From Sideroxydans sp. (GTDB lineage Bacteria; Pseudomonadota; Gammaproteobacteria; Burkholderiales; Gallionellaceae), in contig DAIDAG010000011.1 of assembly GCA_027310725.1 (NCBI GenBank), positions 1-54,039 on the forward strand: 54,039 nucleotides of DNA, given 5' to 3'. Position numbers and translations under genes: made by a program. Each line of letters begins with the position of its first letter. The first letter of the stretch is position 1. Of the stretch, positions 8,708 through 19,552 are shown piece by piece. The notes under the pieces were generated by a model that was not told the origin of the DNA, did no database searches, and saw only the letters and a list, made by a program, of their open reading frames with translations.

Positions 8708-9157
8708 ATGACCGGAATGCAGCGTCATTTCAAGTTGCGCCCATCCCGTACTTTGGCTGTGTTTTTTTTCATCCTGTCTTTGTCGGCGCTTGTTTCCGTA
8801 TGGTCGCTGCCTTTCCCTGCACCGGTATTGCTCGTTCTGACATTGATTGTGCTGTGTTGGGGCGGCTATTGCCTGTTGTTTGATGCAGGCTTACGCATGG
8901 GAAATTCCTGCGTTGCGTTACGATTGGAAGATGGCGAAGGGATTGTCCTGGTATTGCGCAACGGCAGTCATTTGACGTTCAGGTTATCCGGTGATTCCTT
9001 GGTGACTCCCTATGTAGTCATCCTGAATGTTGCAAGGAATGAACAACACGGGGGGCGCAGTGTAGTGATCATGCCGGACACGATGGGAGCGGAAAGTTTT
9101 CGTCGATTGCGCGTTTTGTTGAGATGGGGCGATGCGGACAATCAGAAGGCGACATAA
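8708..9157 (+). CDS. ygfX: YgfX (CptA)-like inner-membrane protein
   Basis: A 149-residue protein with a basic N-terminus, two adjacent membrane helices (about 15-60) and a soluble end with [16 protein letters not shown], the pattern of the YgfX family. In E. coli YgfX is a membrane protein reported to interfere with the cell-division and shape proteins FtsZ and MreB. In many beta- and gammaproteobacteria it lies beside nadB and rpoE, exactly as here, which strengthens a call that rests on weak sequence similarity. It is convergent with nadB, the 3' ends overlapping by 16 bases. ATG 8708 or ATG 8717 could be the start. The kinase gene ends 13 bases upstream. Confidence 0.75.
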   Translation: MTGMQRHFKLRPSRTLAVFFFILSLSALVSVWSLPFPAPVLLVLTLIVLCWGGYCLLFDAGLRMGNSCVALRLEDGEGIVLVLRNGSHLTFRLSGDSLVTPYVVILNVARNEQHGGRSVVIMPDTMGAESFRRLRVLLRWGDADNQKAT

Positions 9158-10731
9158 CTTTGCGGTGTCAGCACGGTTGGCAGCGCTTCAGGCAACATCT
9201 GCGGATAATCCTTGCTGAAGTGCAAGCCGCGACTTTCGTGGCGGGACAGCGCACTTTGCACAATGAGATCGGCTGTCAATACGAGGTTGCGCAATTCGAG
9301 CAGATCGGCACTGACATGGAAGTTGCTGTAATACTCGTTGATTTCCTCGTGCAGCAACTTGATGCGATGTTGCGCACGCTGTAACCGTTTGGTGGTGCGA
9401 ACGATGCCGACGTAGTCCCACATGAAGCGGCGCAGTTCGTCCCAGTTATGAGAGATCACCACGGTCTCGTCCGCATCCGTCACCTGACTTTCATCCCATT
9501 GCGGCAGTTTGGGGATCTTTACGGGTGACTTGCCCAGGATGTCCCGCGAGGCGGATTCGGCGAACACCAGACATTCCAGCAGTGAATTGCTGGCCAGGCG
9601 ATTGGCGCCATGTAATCCGGTGCACGCGGTCTCGCCTATCGCATAAAGCCCACTAACATCGGTGCGTCCGTGCAGGTCGGTCATCAACCCGCCGCAAGTG
9701 AAATGCACTGCCGGAACGACAGGGATCGGTTGTTTGGAGATGTCTATTCCGAGTGCGAGACAACGCGTATAGATAGTCGGGAAATGCTCTTGCAAGAACT
9801 CCAGGGGTTGATGTGAGATATCCAGATAGACGCAATCCAGTCCGCGCTTTTTCATCTCGAAGTCGATTGCGCGGGCCACGACATCGCGCGGCGCCAATTC
9901 GGCGCGTTCGTCGTGCCATGGCATGAATCGCGTGCCGTCGGGCAATTTTAATGTACCGCCTTCGCCGCGCACCGCTTCACTGATGAGGAAGGATTTTGCA
10001 TGAGGGTGGTAGAGGCAGGTGGGATGGAACTGGATGAACTCCATGTTGGAGACACGGCAACCGGCACGCCAGCCCATCGCGATCCCGTCTCCGGTAGCGG
10101 TGTCCGGATTGGTGGTGTACAGATAGACCTTGCCAGCACCGCCGGTGGCGAGAACCGTGTTCTGGGCCTCAATGGTAATAACTTCGCCGCTGAGGCTGTT
10201 CAGGGCGTAAGCGCCATAGGCGCGATTTTCAACTTGCCCCAATTTACTGCCGGTGATGAGGTCGATTGCAATATGACGTTCCAGCAATGTGATATTGGGA
10301 TGAGTGCGCGCCTTGGCTGCGATTGTATCCTGTACGGCTTGCCCGGTGGCATCGGCGGCATGGATGATGCGGCGATGGCTGTGTCCTCCCTCCCGGGTGA
10401 GATGGTAGCCGCTGTCCGTACCCGAATCGCGAGTGAAAGGAACGCCTTGAGCTATAAGCCAGTCTATGGCCGAAGCGCCATGCTCGACCACGAAGCGTGT
10501 GGTTTTGGGGTCGCACAGTCCGGCTCCCGCGATCTGGGTATCACGGATGTGTTCTTCCAGCGAATCTTCGGAGGAAATCACTGCAGCGATTCCACCCTGA
10601 GCCCATGCGCTGGCGCCGTCCAGAAGTGATTTTTTGGTGATCACGGCGACTTTTTGCCGTTCAGCCAGTTTGAGCGCGAGGGAAAGGCCAGCCAGTCCGC
10701 TACCTATGATGAGAGTATCGAAACGCAACAC
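9142..10731 (-). CDS. nadB: L-aspartate oxidase NadB
   Basis: FAD enzyme that oxidises L-aspartate to iminoaspartate, the first step of de novo NAD synthesis, then used by NadA. It shows the dinucleotide-binding [11 protein letters not shown] near the N-terminus, the [10 protein letters not shown] segment, [17 protein letters not shown], and [11 protein letters not shown] with [12 protein letters not shown], all typical. The open frame extends upstream to 10905 but that part has no family similarity and would run through the rpoE promoter region. GTG 10731 ([12 protein letters not shown]) gives 529 residues, the normal length. Divergent from rpoE, convergent with ygfX. Confidence 0.93.
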   Translation of the reverse strand: MLRFDTLIIGSGLAGLSLALKLAERQKVAVITKKSLLDGASAWAQGGIAAVISSEDSLEEHIRDTQIAGAGLCDPKTTRFVVEHGASAIDWLIAQGVPFTRDSGTDSGYHLTREGGHSHRRIIHAADATGQAVQDTIAAKARTHPNITLLERHIAIDLITGSKLGQVENRAYGAYALNSLSGEVITIEAQNTVLATGGAGKVYLYTTNPDTATGDGIAMGWRAGCRVSNMEFIQFHPTCLYHPHAKSFLISEAVRGEGGTLKLPDGTRFMPWHDERAELAPRDVVARAIDFEMKKRGLDCVYLDISHQPLEFLQEHFPTIYTRCLALGIDISKQPIPVVPAVHFTCGGLMTDLHGRTDVSGLYAIGETACTGLHGANRLASNSLLECLVFAESASRDILGKSPVKIPKLPQWDESQVTDADETVVISHNWDELRRFMWDYVGIVRTTKRLQRAQHRIKLLHEEINEYYSNFHVSADLLELRNLVLTADLIVQSALSRHESRGLHFSKDYPQMLPEALPTVLTPQSYVAF

Positions 10732-10801
10732 GTTGCTTTGTCCAGTTTGATTGTCTATTTGGCGAACTATATCAAACTTGGGTCGGCTATCATTAAAGAG
10801 T

Positions 10802-10827
10802 GAACTTATTTCTTCACCTGCTGTCAA
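10802..10827 (+). promoter_or_regulatory. Candidate sigma-E (RpoE) autoregulatory promoter
   Basis: GAACTT at 10802-10807 and TCAA at 10824-10827 are 16 bases apart, matching the RpoE consensus (GGAACTT, 16-17 bases, TCAAA) at the key positions. It points to rpoE, about 95 bases upstream of its ATG. RpoE operons usually include such a self-activating promoter. Supported by pattern and context only. Confidence 0.45.
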
Positions 10828-10845
10828 TTTCTGCGACTGGCAAAG

Positions 10846-10899
10846 CTGACGTTTGTGTATCCATCCGGTTATACTGACGAACCGCTTGAAGGCGGTTCG
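10846..10899 (+). promoter_or_regulatory. Housekeeping promoter and leader hairpin of rpoE
   Basis: CTGACG (10846-10851) and TATACT (10870-10875) are 18 bases apart, a reasonable sigma-70 promoter. Just after it CGAACCGC (10878-10885) pairs perfectly with GCGGTTCG (10892-10899) around a 6-base loop. The hairpin would sit at the 5' end of the transcript, about 22 bases before the rpoE start codon, where it could affect stability or translation. Confidence 0.45.
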
Positions 10900-10921
10900 G
10901 ATCAATAAACCGGGAAACGGA

Positions 10922-11521
10922 ATGGGTGACAGGGAGGTCGATCAGCAACTGGTAGAACGCGCGCAACGCGGCGACAAGCACGCGTTCGAGTTGTTGGTGG
11001 CAAAATATCAGCGTCGATTGGGTCGACTGATCTCGCGTTTCGTGCGTAATGCAAGCGAGGTAGAGGATGTCACTCAGGATGCGTTCATCAAGGCATATCG
11101 TGCTTTGCCGTCATTCCGCGGGGATAGTGCGTTTTATACATGGTTATACCGGATCGGTATCAATACCGCCAAAAACCATCTGGTGGCGCAAAGTCGCAGG
11201 GCGCCGACCAGTACCCCGTTCGATGCGGATGAGGCTGAGGACTTCGAGGATGCTGCGCTGTTGCATGAAGTGGCGACGCCCGAAAACGAACTGATGAGCA
11301 AACAAGTGGTGGAAGTAGTGAACTCTTCGTTGCAGGAGTTGCCTGATGACTTGCGTACGGCGTTGACTTTGCGCGAGATTGAGGGCCTGAGTTATGAAGA
11401 GATCGCGGCGGTGATGGATTGTCCGATCGGTACGGTCAGATCAAGAATTTTCAGGGCGCGCGAAGCGATTGCAACCAATCTGCGTCCTCTGTTGGGTACG
11501 AGTGAAAATACAAGGTGGTAA
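10922..11521 (+). CDS. rpoE: RNA polymerase sigma factor RpoE (AlgU)
   Basis: Extracytoplasmic-function sigma factor for envelope stress. From ATG 10922 the 199 residues start [18 protein letters not shown], as in RpoE/AlgU, with region 2 ([30 protein letters not shown]) and region 4 helix-turn-helix ([22 protein letters not shown]). An in-frame ATG at 10853 lies within the promoter region and was rejected. The following rseA, rseB, rseC and degP genes are the standard control circuit: RseA holds RpoE at the membrane, RseB protects RseA, and DegP is an effector. Confidence 0.96.
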   Translation: MGDREVDQQLVERAQRGDKHAFELLVAKYQRRLGRLISRFVRNASEVEDVTQDAFIKAYRALPSFRGDSAFYTWLYRIGINTAKNHLVAQSRRAPTSTPFDADEAEDFEDAALLHEVATPENELMSKQVVEVVNSSLQELPDDLRTALTLREIEGLSYEEIAAVMDCPIGTVRSRIFRAREAIATNLRPLLGTSENTRW

Positions 11522-11523
11522 AT

Positions 11524-12003
11524 ATGAAACAGGAAATTTCGGCATTGATGGATGGTGAGATGTTCGAGGATCAGGCGGATGCCTTCCTGGATAAGCTCAA
11601 ACGACATCCGGAGGCTCGGCACGATTGGGAGAGCTATCATCTGATAGGCGACGCATTGCGACAGCCAGATCACATCTGCAAAGGTTTCCAAAAATCCTTC
11701 CATGAACGATTGCAAGCTGAACCTACCGTCATTGCTCCCTACAAACGTACCACCCAACGTGTTCGAAATTTCGCATTGTCCGCTGTTGCTTCCGTGATGG
11801 CACTGGCTTTGGTGGCATGGTTGTCGCTTCAGGTTGGAAATGAACCGGCACCGCAGGTCGCTTCAATACAGCCGGAAAATATTTCCGCAATAAGACCCGC
11901 TTCTTCGCAAGCCGACGATTACCTGATGGCGCATCAAGAGTTTTCACCCAGTGCAGATATACATGGCGCTGCTTCTTACATCCACGCGGTGGCAGGTCGA
12001 TAG
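11524..12003 (+). CDS. rseA: Anti-sigma-E factor RseA (MucA)
   Basis: Inner-membrane protein that sequesters RpoE until it is cut by envelope-stress proteases. The 159 residues begin MKQEISALMDGE, the RseA N-terminal domain signature, with HDWESYHLIGDALR in the sigma-binding region (about 1-75), one membrane helix (about 84-106, LSAVASVMALALVAWLSL) and a periplasmic tail. ATG 11524 is preceded by AAGGTGG and lies two bases after the rpoE stop. An in-frame GTG (11515) overlaps rpoE and is less likely. The periplasmic tail is short, as in other betaproteobacterial RseA proteins. Confidence 0.88.
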   Translation: MKQEISALMDGEMFEDQADAFLDKLKRHPEARHDWESYHLIGDALRQPDHICKGFQKSFHERLQAEPTVIAPYKRTTQRVRNFALSAVASVMALALVAWLSLQVGNEPAPQVASIQPENISAIRPASSQADDYLMAHQEFSPSADIHGAASYIHAVAGR

Positions 12004-12998
12004 TGCATAGAATGATGCAACGATCCATATATCTTTGTTTCTTCCTGCTGTTGCAACTGGAGGTCGCATCGTCTTTTGCCGATCCCATACAGGCAAATGA
12101 GGCGGATTGGCTGAAAGCCATGGCGCAGGCAGCGCACCAGACCGATTATAGCGGTGTGTTTGTTTACCAATCGGGCGGGCGTGTCGAGATGTCGCGCATT
12201 ACGCATATTTCAGATGCGGGTGGCGAGCATGAGCGTCTCGAAGGTGTCGGCGATAGCAAGAGAGAACTCATTCGAGACAACGACCAAGTTTGGCTGTATA
12301 CGGATGGACATAAGGTCAGGGTTGAAAAACGTCAGATCAAACGCGCGTTTCCGGCGTTGTTGCCGGAACAGTTATCCTTGTTGAAGGAAAATTACACGGT
12401 CAGTCAGGCTGAAGAGGATGAGGTAGCCGGTTATCACGCTCATGCTGTTGTATTTTTGCCGCGGGACAATTTGCGTTATGCGCGAAAGATGTGGGCGCAC
12501 AGCGATTCCGGTTTGTTGCTAAAAGCCGTTGTGCTTGATGACCGAGGGTATGTTATCGAGCAGTATGCATTTGTGCAGTTGGAAATGGGCGGGAAAATTG
12601 ATCACAAATGGATCGCTTCGGATAAATCTTCTGCCAAAGCGATTGCGCAGGAACTCCATCTTTCTCCTTTGCCCAAGATCGAGTTATTTGAGGGTTCGTG
12701 TGGCTGGCAGGTTGATGCGTTGCCACCCGGATTCAAGAAGATACTGGAAATGCGTCGCCCGTTCAGGGGGAACAAAGATCCTGTCATCCATATGGTTTTT
12801 TCCGACGGATTGGCGGGTATATCGGTATTCATAGAAAAGACACAGGATGCCGCATTCAGCCATTCTGGACTTTCCGGGCAGGGGGTGGCGCATGTTTATA
12901 CCCGCACCGTTGGCGACCATCTGGTGACAGTGGTTGGTGAAGTCCCGGCACGGACAGTTATTCAAGTGGGCGATTCCGTCCGTTACGCGGGGCAATGA
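12003..12998 (+). CDS. rseB: Sigma-E regulatory protein RseB (MucB)
   Basis: Periplasmic negative regulator that binds RseA and senses mislocalised lipoproteins or lipopolysaccharide. The 331 residues have an N-terminal signal sequence (IYLCFFLLLQLEVASSFA) and the two MucB/RseB domains; TDYSGVFVYQSGGRVEMSRI and AFPALLPE in the first and GLAGISVFIE with GDHLVTVVGEVP in the second are typical. The start may be GTG 12003, which overlaps the rseA stop (TAGTG), or ATG 12012/12015; only the n-region of the signal peptide changes. Confidence 0.92.
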   Translation: MHRMMQRSIYLCFFLLLQLEVASSFADPIQANEADWLKAMAQAAHQTDYSGVFVYQSGGRVEMSRITHISDAGGEHERLEGVGDSKRELIRDNDQVWLYTDGHKVRVEKRQIKRAFPALLPEQLSLLKENYTVSQAEEDEVAGYHAHAVVFLPRDNLRYARKMWAHSDSGLLLKAVVLDDRGYVIEQYAFVQLEMGGKIDHKWIASDKSSAKAIAQELHLSPLPKIELFEGSCGWQVDALPPGFKKILEMRRPFRGNKDPVIHMVFSDGLAGISVFIEKTQDAAFSHSGLSGQGVAHVYTRTVGDHLVTVVGEVPARTVIQVGDSVRYAGQ

Positions 12999-12999
12999 C

Positions 13000-13443
13000 A
13001 TGATCGAAATGCGCGCAATAGTCATTCAGATACACGGGGGGGATGCCTCAGTGCAACCTATAGGTACGGGTGGATGCGGCCATTGCGACAGTGAGGGCGG
13101 TTGCGGGAGTGGCACGCTGACAAAAGTGTTTTGCGGCGACAAACCCCGCCAGTTCAAAGTCCGCAACGAAGTGAGCGCCAAGGTCGGTGACGAGATTCAG
13201 GTATCCATTCCCGACGGCGTGTTGCTGCGCGGTGCAATGAAGATGTATGTCTTGCCGTTGATCCTGCTTCTGGCAGGAGGCATCGCAGGAGTCGGCATGG
13301 CCGGGGCGGGGAACGGACGTGATGCTTACGCGGTAGTCGGGGCGGTTGCCGGTCTGTTGCTGGGCTTTGTTCTGGCAAAAATATCCCCCAAAACAGGTCT
13401 GGCCGTCGCGTCGTCGATAGTTACATCGAAATCTGTTTCTTAA
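13000..13443 (+). CDS. rseC: SoxR-reducing/sigma-E regulatory protein RseC
   Basis: A 147-residue inner-membrane protein of the RseC/MucC family. It has an N-terminal cytoplasmic segment with four clustered cysteines (CGHCDSEGGCGSG plus a later VFCGD), as in family members linked to redox control of SoxR and sigma E, followed by two hydrophobic helices (about 80-98 and 105-130). ATG 13000 starts one base after the rseB stop; the longer open frame from 12934 overlaps rseB and was rejected. The gene is fourth in the rpoE operon, its usual place. Confidence 0.88.
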   Translation: MIEMRAIVIQIHGGDASVQPIGTGGCGHCDSEGGCGSGTLTKVFCGDKPRQFKVRNEVSAKVGDEIQVSIPDGVLLRGAMKMYVLPLILLLAGGIAGVGMAGAGNGRDAYAVVGAVAGLLLGFVLAKISPKTGLAVASSIVTSKSVS

Positions 13444-13473
13444 ACATTGATTCATCAGGAGGGTGAGCAAATC

Positions 13474-14874
13474 ATGCTGAGGAAATTGTTTTTTTTCGCG
13501 TTATTCGGGTTGTTCGCACAGTCGGTTGTTGCAAACAATCTGCCTGATTTCACCGAATTGGTGGACAAGCAAGGTGCTGCCGTGGTGAATGTCAGCACCA
13601 CCCAACTCATACACACTCCCCAGATGTTTCAAGGAATGCCCAATCTGCCCGAAGACGATCCGTTCTACGAATTTTTCCGCCGCTTCGCACCGCAGCAAGC
13701 GCCGCGTGAGCAGGAATCGCAATCGCTCGGATCCGGTTTTATCATCAGTTCGGACGGGTACATACTGACCAACGCGCATGTCGTGGACCATGCAGACAAA
13801 ATTACTGTGCGTTTGACCGATAAGCGCGAATTTAAAGCCAAGGTGATCGGCGCCGACAAGCGCACGGATGTGGCATTGCTCAAAATCGAGGCAAATGGCC
13901 TTCCCAAGGTCGCTTTGGGAAATCCCGAGCAAATCAAGGTGGGTGAGTGGGTGCTGGCGATCGGTTCACCCTTCGGTTTTGACAACAGTGTGACCGCCGG
14001 TATTGTCAGTGCCAAAGGCCGTTCATTGCCCCAGGAGAATTTTGTTCCTTTCATTCAGACCGATGTTGCAATCAACCCCGGTAACTCGGGAGGTCCCCTG
14101 TTCAATATGAAAGGTGAAGTGATCGGAATCAACTCCCAGATATACAGCCGTTCCGGGGGATACATGGGGTTGTCGTTTTCCATTCCCATCGACGTGGCAA
14201 TGGACGTGGTCACTCAGCTGCGGAGTACTGGCAAGGTCACTCGTGGTCGTATCGGAGTGACCATTCAGGAAGTAACGCGGGAACTGGCAGAATCGTTTGG
14301 CTTGTCCAAAGCCGGAGGCGCGCTGATCTCCGGGGTGGAGAAGGGCGGTCCTGCGGACAAGGCGGGTGTGCGCCCTAGCGACGTGATTCTCAAGTTCGAC
14401 GGCAAGGTGGTGACTTCATCGGCTGATTTGCCGCGTATCGTCGCAGCAACCAAACCCGGGAATAAAGTCAGCGTACAGCTTTGGCGCAAGGGTAGTACGC
14501 TGGACGTTTCACTGGTTGTTGGGGAGATCAAGGATGAGGGAGTGCTTGCGCAGCGCGGTGGAAGTCGCGGCAGTGCGGAGGGATCTTCTGAAAGTGAAAC
14601 CCGGCTCGGGGTGGTCGTGAGCGAATTGAATGACCAGCAAAAGGCTGAATTGCAGGTTGAGGGCGGCATGATCGTTGAGGATCTGAAAGGGGCTGCAGCA
14701 CGCAGCCAGTTGCAGCGCGGGGACGTGATCCTCGCGGTAGGCAATATCGAGATACGCAGCGCCGAGCAGTTCAACGAAGTACTCAAGAAGGTTCCACGGG
14801 GTCGCAATATCGCTTTGCTGGTGCGCCGTAGCGAAGGTACGGTGTATGTTCCAATCAAACTGGACGAGAAGTAA
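13474..14874 (+). CDS. degP: Periplasmic serine protease DegP/MucD (HtrA family)
   Basis: Envelope protease and chaperone that degrades misfolded periplasmic proteins. From ATG 13474 the 466 residues have a signal peptide (MLRKLFFFALFGLFAQSVVA), a trypsin-like domain with the triad H102 (NAHVVD), D132 (RTDVAL) and S205 (GNSGGP), and two PDZ domains (about 255-345 and 370-462). AGGAGGG lies ten bases before the ATG. Placement after rseC matches the mucABCD arrangement, where this gene is mucD. DegP and DegQ cannot be told apart from the sequence alone. Confidence 0.94.
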   Translation: MLRKLFFFALFGLFAQSVVANNLPDFTELVDKQGAAVVNVSTTQLIHTPQMFQGMPNLPEDDPFYEFFRRFAPQQAPREQESQSLGSGFIISSDGYILTNAHVVDHADKITVRLTDKREFKAKVIGADKRTDVALLKIEANGLPKVALGNPEQIKVGEWVLAIGSPFGFDNSVTAGIVSAKGRSLPQENFVPFIQTDVAINPGNSGGPLFNMKGEVIGINSQIYSRSGGYMGLSFSIPIDVAMDVVTQLRSTGKVTRGRIGVTIQEVTRELAESFGLSKAGGALISGVEKGGPADKAGVRPSDVILKFDGKVVTSSADLPRIVAATKPGNKVSVQLWRKGSTLDVSLVVGEIKDEGVLAQRGGSRGSAEGSSESETRLGVVVSELNDQQKAELQVEGGMIVEDLKGAAARSQLQRGDVILAVGNIEIRSAEQFNEVLKKVPRGRNIALLVRRSEGTVYVPIKLDEK

Positions 14875-14970
14875 GCAGCATTCTGTGACTCAGCGTGTCC
14901 TGTCAAAATCGGCTAGAATTCGCGCTTCGCGTAACCGCCGTTTTTGACGGGACTAACCATTTTGAGCCTC

Positions 14971-16764
14971 ATGCAGCATATCCGCAATTTCTCCATCATT
15001 GCCCACATCGATCATGGTAAATCCACACTGGCAGACCGCATCATTCATTTGTGCGGAGGCTTGTCCGACCGTGAAATGGAAGAGCAGGTGCTTGATTCGA
15101 TGGACATCGAGCGCGAGCGTGGTATTACCATCAAGGCGCAGACCGCAGCATTGAGCTATAAGGCCCGGGACGGCCAGGTGTACAACCTCAATCTCATCGA
15201 TACGCCCGGGCATGTGGACTTTTCCTACGAAGTCTCGCGTTCGCTTTCGGCTTGCGAAGGCGCGCTCTTGGTGGTGGATGCCTCGCAGGGCGTGGAGGCG
15301 CAGACCGTCGCCAATTGTTATACCGCGCTGGATCTGGGTGTCGAGGTCGTGCCGGTATTGAACAAAATCGACCTTCCATCCGCCAATCCGGAGAACGCCA
15401 TTGCCGAGATCGAGGATGTGATCGGCATCGGTGCGCAGGACGCGGTGCGCTGTTCGGCGAAGACCGGGATGGGCGTGGAAGACGTGCTGGAAGCGCTGAT
15501 CGTCAAGGTTCCGCCGCCCAAAGGTGACGTCGCCGCGCCCTTGCAGGCCCTGATCATCGACTCCTGGTTCGATAACTATGTCGGCGTGGTCATGCTGGTG
15601 CGTATCATGAATGGCACGCTAAAACCAAAAGACAAGATACTGCTCATGGCCACGGGCGCGCAACATCTCACCGAGCATGTCGGCGTATTTACTCCAAAAT
15701 CGCAGGACCGGGAATCGTTGTCGGCTGGGCAGGTCGGGTTCGTGATTGCCGGTATCAAGGAATTGAAAGATGCCAAGGTGGGCGATACGGTCACCTTGGT
15801 GGGAAAGCCTGCAAGCGGTCCCTTGCCTGGCTTCAAGGAAGTCCAGCCGCAAGTCTTCGCCGGATTGTTTCCGGTCGAGTCCAACCAATATGAAGCGTTA
15901 CGCGACTCATTGGAGAAGCTCAAACTGAACGACGCTTCGTTGCAATATGAGCCGGAAGTCTCGCAGGCTTTGGGTTTCGGCTTCCGCTGTGGCTTCCTGG
16001 GCTTGTTGCACATGGAGATCGTCCAGGAGCGTCTGGAACGCGAATTCGATATGGACCTGATTACCACCGCGCCGACTGTGGTCTATGAGGTGGTGCAGCG
16101 CGACGGTACCATACTGATGGTGGACAATCCGTCCAAACTGCCGGATGCATCCAAGATCGAGGAAATCCGCGAGCCCATCGTGCACGTCAATCTGTATATG
16201 CCGCAGGAATATGTCGGTTCGGTGATCACACTTTGCACGCAAAAACGCGGTGTGCAGATCGATATGACATACCACGGCAAACAAGTGCTGCTGCAATACG
16301 AAATGCCGATGGCGGAGATCGTGCTGGATTTCTTCGACAAGCTGAAATCGGTGTCGCGCGGCTATGCCTCGATGGATTACGAGTTCAAGGAATACCGCCC
16401 CGCAGATGTGGTAAAGGTGGATATGCTGATCAACAGCGAAAAGGTCGATGCATTGTCCATCATCGTACACCGCGCAAACAGTATGTATCGTGGACGCGAA
16501 GTGGCAGCCAAGATGCGCGAGCTGATTCCGCGCCAGATGTTCGATGTGGCGATTCAGGCCGCCATCGGCGCCAACATCATCTCGCGTGAGAATGTGAAGG
16601 CATTGCGCAAGAACGTGCTGGCCAAGTGTTACGGCGGTGACATTTCGCGCAAAAAGAAACTGCTGGAAAAGCAGAAGGCTGGCAAGAAACGCATGAAACA
16701 GGTGGGTAGTGTGGAGATTCCGCAGGAGGCTTTCCTGGCCATCCTGCGAGTAGACGATAAATAA
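14971..16764 (+). CDS. lepA: Elongation factor 4 (LepA)
   Basis: Ribosome-associated GTPase that acts on stalled or misregistered translation and in subunit assembly. The 597 residues begin [19 protein letters not shown], with G1 AHIDHGKS, G3 DTPGHVDF, G4 NKIDLP and G5 CSAKTG, then domains II, III, V and the LepA-specific C-terminus ([16 protein letters not shown]). ATG 14971 is the conserved family start; TTG 14962 and TTG 14944 are also in frame, and the ATG lacks a clear Shine-Dalgarno, so the start is not settled. LepB follows after 20 bases, the usual lepA-lepB pair. Confidence 0.95.
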   Translation: MQHIRNFSIIAHIDHGKSTLADRIIHLCGGLSDREMEEQVLDSMDIERERGITIKAQTAALSYKARDGQVYNLNLIDTPGHVDFSYEVSRSLSACEGALLVVDASQGVEAQTVANCYTALDLGVEVVPVLNKIDLPSANPENAIAEIEDVIGIGAQDAVRCSAKTGMGVEDVLEALIVKVPPPKGDVAAPLQALIIDSWFDNYVGVVMLVRIMNGTLKPKDKILLMATGAQHLTEHVGVFTPKSQDRESLSAGQVGFVIAGIKELKDAKVGDTVTLVGKPASGPLPGFKEVQPQVFAGLFPVESNQYEALRDSLEKLKLNDASLQYEPEVSQALGFGFRCGFLGLLHMEIVQERLEREFDMDLITTAPTVVYEVVQRDGTILMVDNPSKLPDASKIEEIREPIVHVNLYMPQEYVGSVITLCTQKRGVQIDMTYHGKQVLLQYEMPMAEIVLDFFDKLKSVSRGYASMDYEFKEYRPADVVKVDMLINSEKVDALSIIVHRANSMYRGREVAAKMRELIPRQMFDVAIQAAIGANIISRENVKALRKNVLAKCYGGDISRKKKLLEKQKAGKKRMKQVGSVEIPQEAFLAILRVDDK

Positions 16765-16784
16765 TAACCGGAATTGGAAGAAGA

Positions 16785-17588
16785 ATGCCCTTTGCCTTGA
16801 TCTTGTTTTCGTTGATGTTGCTGACAGGCGCGATCTGGTTGCTGGATCGCTTCATGTTGCGTGCCAAGCGTCCGTCGGGGGTGAATGAACCCTGGTGGGT
16901 GGAATACGCCAAAAGTTTTTTCCCCGTGATCCTGGTCGTATTCCTGTTGCGCTCCTTTTTGATCGAGCCGTTCAAGATTCCATCCGGCTCGATGATTCCG
17001 ACACTGCATGTTGGCGATTTTATTCTCGTCAACCGCTTTACCTATGGCCTCAGGTTGCCTATCGTGAATAAAAAGTTCATCGAGATCAACCAACCGCGGC
17101 GCGGGGACGTGATGGTGTTCCACTATCCAGAGGACCCATCAGTGGATTATATTAAGCGCGTGGTCGGCGTTCCGGGGGATAAGGTTGTCTACCGCGATAA
17201 AAAATTGTGGATCAACGGGGTGGCACAGGAACAGCAACGCGATGGCGATTATAATTATGTCGAGAGCGAATTGCGCTTTGTGCACACCGAGCGCTATAAG
17301 GAAAATCTGGGTGGCCGCATACATCCTGTGTTGTTGAATCCAGATATGCCGTTGTTGCACTTGGGAAATGTGGCAAATTTCCCGCTGCATGAGCAGTGCA
17401 GCTATAGTGAAGAAGAGGTGAGCTGTGTCGTTCCGGCCGGTCAATACTTCATGATGGGTGACAATCGCGACAACAGCCGCGACAGCCGCTACTGGGGGTT
17501 TGTCCCGGATGACATGATCGTCGGCAAAGCATTCTTCATCTGGATGAACTTTGGTGAATTGAAACGTATCGGTTTATCGATTGAATAG
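16785..17588 (+). CDS. lepB: Signal peptidase I (LepB)
   Basis: Membrane serine peptidase that removes signal peptides from exported proteins. The 267 residues show two N-terminal membrane helices (about 3-21 and 45-60), the catalytic Ser box PSGSMIPT with S69, the general-base box YIKRVVGVPGD with K124, and the late box GDNRDNSRDSR. Length and order are typical of proteobacterial LepB. Its 3' end overlaps the open frame of the next gene only if that gene used an early start; with the preferred start there is a 25-base gap. Confidence 0.96.
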   Translation: MPFALILFSLMLLTGAIWLLDRFMLRAKRPSGVNEPWWVEYAKSFFPVILVVFLLRSFLIEPFKIPSGSMIPTLHVGDFILVNRFTYGLRLPIVNKKFIEINQPRRGDVMVFHYPEDPSVDYIKRVVGVPGDKVVYRDKKLWINGVAQEQQRDGDYNYVESELRFVHTERYKENLGGRIHPVLLNPDMPLLHLGNVANFPLHEQCSYSEEEVSCVVPAGQYFMMGDNRDNSRDSRYWGFVPDDMIVGKAFFIWMNFGELKRIGLSIE

Positions 17589-17613
17589 GCAATACATCGG
17601 GAAAGGAATGAAG

Positions 17614-17979
17614 ATGAAAGCAGCGGCATCTGGGCAGAGCGGTATCGGCTTCGTCGGAATGATCATGGTCGCGGCCGGATTGATCTTTGTTACGATACTC
17701 GGCATGAAGCTGGTTCCCGCCTATATACACAGTGCGCAGATTGCCCAGATACTCAAGACGATAGCACATGATCCTGCGATGCAGGGGGCGACAATCAGCG
17801 AAATCAAGCAGTCATACAGCGCGCGCGCCAACATCAACTACATTACGGACATTACTGCCGAAGATCTTGAGATCAGCAAGGGCGACGGCCAGTTGAGCCT
17901 GAGTGCCAGTTACTCGGTCAAGATACCCGTTGCAGGCAACATCACCCTGTTGCTTGAATTCAAACCGAGCAGCTCTTAA
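17614..17979 (+). CDS. DUF4845 family single-pass membrane protein
   Basis: A 121-residue protein with one N-terminal membrane helix (about 10-33, [24 protein letters not shown]) and a soluble domain with a [17 protein letters not shown] ending. Small proteins of the DUF4845 family are found between lepB and rnc in many betaproteobacteria, and this one is in that position. The function is not known; the location suggests a link to protein export or the envelope. ATG 17614 was chosen because AGG lies seven bases upstream; ATG 17608 and an upstream frame to 17581 are also possible. Confidence 0.82.
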   Translation: MKAAASGQSGIGFVGMIMVAAGLIFVTILGMKLVPAYIHSAQIAQILKTIAHDPAMQGATISEIKQSYSARANINYITDITAEDLEISKGDGQLSLSASYSVKIPVAGNITLLLEFKPSSS

Positions 17980-17987
17980 TCATTTTG

Positions 17988-18658
17988 ATGAAGCACGCTG
18001 CATTGTGCAAACGACTCGGTTATCATTTTTTGCAGCCGCAACTGCTGCAGCGCGCACTGACTCATCGCAGTTACAGTGCCGCTCATAACGAACGGCTCGA
18101 GTTTCTCGGCGATAGCGTGCTGAACTGTGCCATTGCCAAATACCTCTATGATACCTATCCCGACTTGCCGGAGGGCGATCTGTCACGTCTGCGTTCCAAT
18201 CTGGTCAATCAGCAGACGCTGGCAATATTGGCGCAGCAGTTGAATCTGGGCGAACAGTTGCTGCTTGGGGAGGGTGAACGAAAAAGTGCCGGATTCCGCC
18301 GCCCCTCGATTCTGGCCGATGGGCTGGAGGCTGTATTTGGCGCTGTGTTGCTGGATGCGGATTTTTCTGCCGCGGAAAAAGTGGTATTGGGCTTGTATGT
18401 GCCGTTCATCTCGCAAACCGACTTGCAGGCGCTGGGTAAAGATGCCAAGACTTTGCTCCAGGAAAATCTGCAAGCCCGCAAGTTGCCATTGCCGCAATAC
18501 AATGTGGTCGAGATTAAAGGCGAGGCGCATGCACAGACTTTCGTTGTTTCCTGCGAGGTTGGGCAACTTGGTCTGATTACCCAAGGCGAAGGTGGAAGTC
18601 GCCGTGTCGCCGAACAAATCGCCGCCGAACGCGCTTATCAACGAATCAAAGAAAACTC

Positions 18659-18662
<4 letters not shown>
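17988..18662 (+). CDS. rnc: Ribonuclease III
   Basis: Double-strand-specific endonuclease for rRNA precursor and mRNA processing. The 224 residues hold the catalytic signature [12 protein letters not shown] (about 34-45), [12 protein letters not shown], and a C-terminal double-stranded RNA-binding domain (about 154-224, [11 protein letters not shown] and [17 protein letters not shown]). ATG 17988 directly follows an in-frame TTG. The gene overlaps era by the sequence ATGA at 18659-18662, the conserved rnc-era coupling. Confidence 0.96.

Positions 18663-19544
<882 letters not shown>

Positions 19545-19552
<8 letters not shown>

Noticed and set aside
10732..10905. 58-residue N-terminal extension of NadB
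   Set aside because: It has no similarity to NadB, crosses the rpoE promoter region, and the family's FAD-binding segment begins right after GTG 10731.
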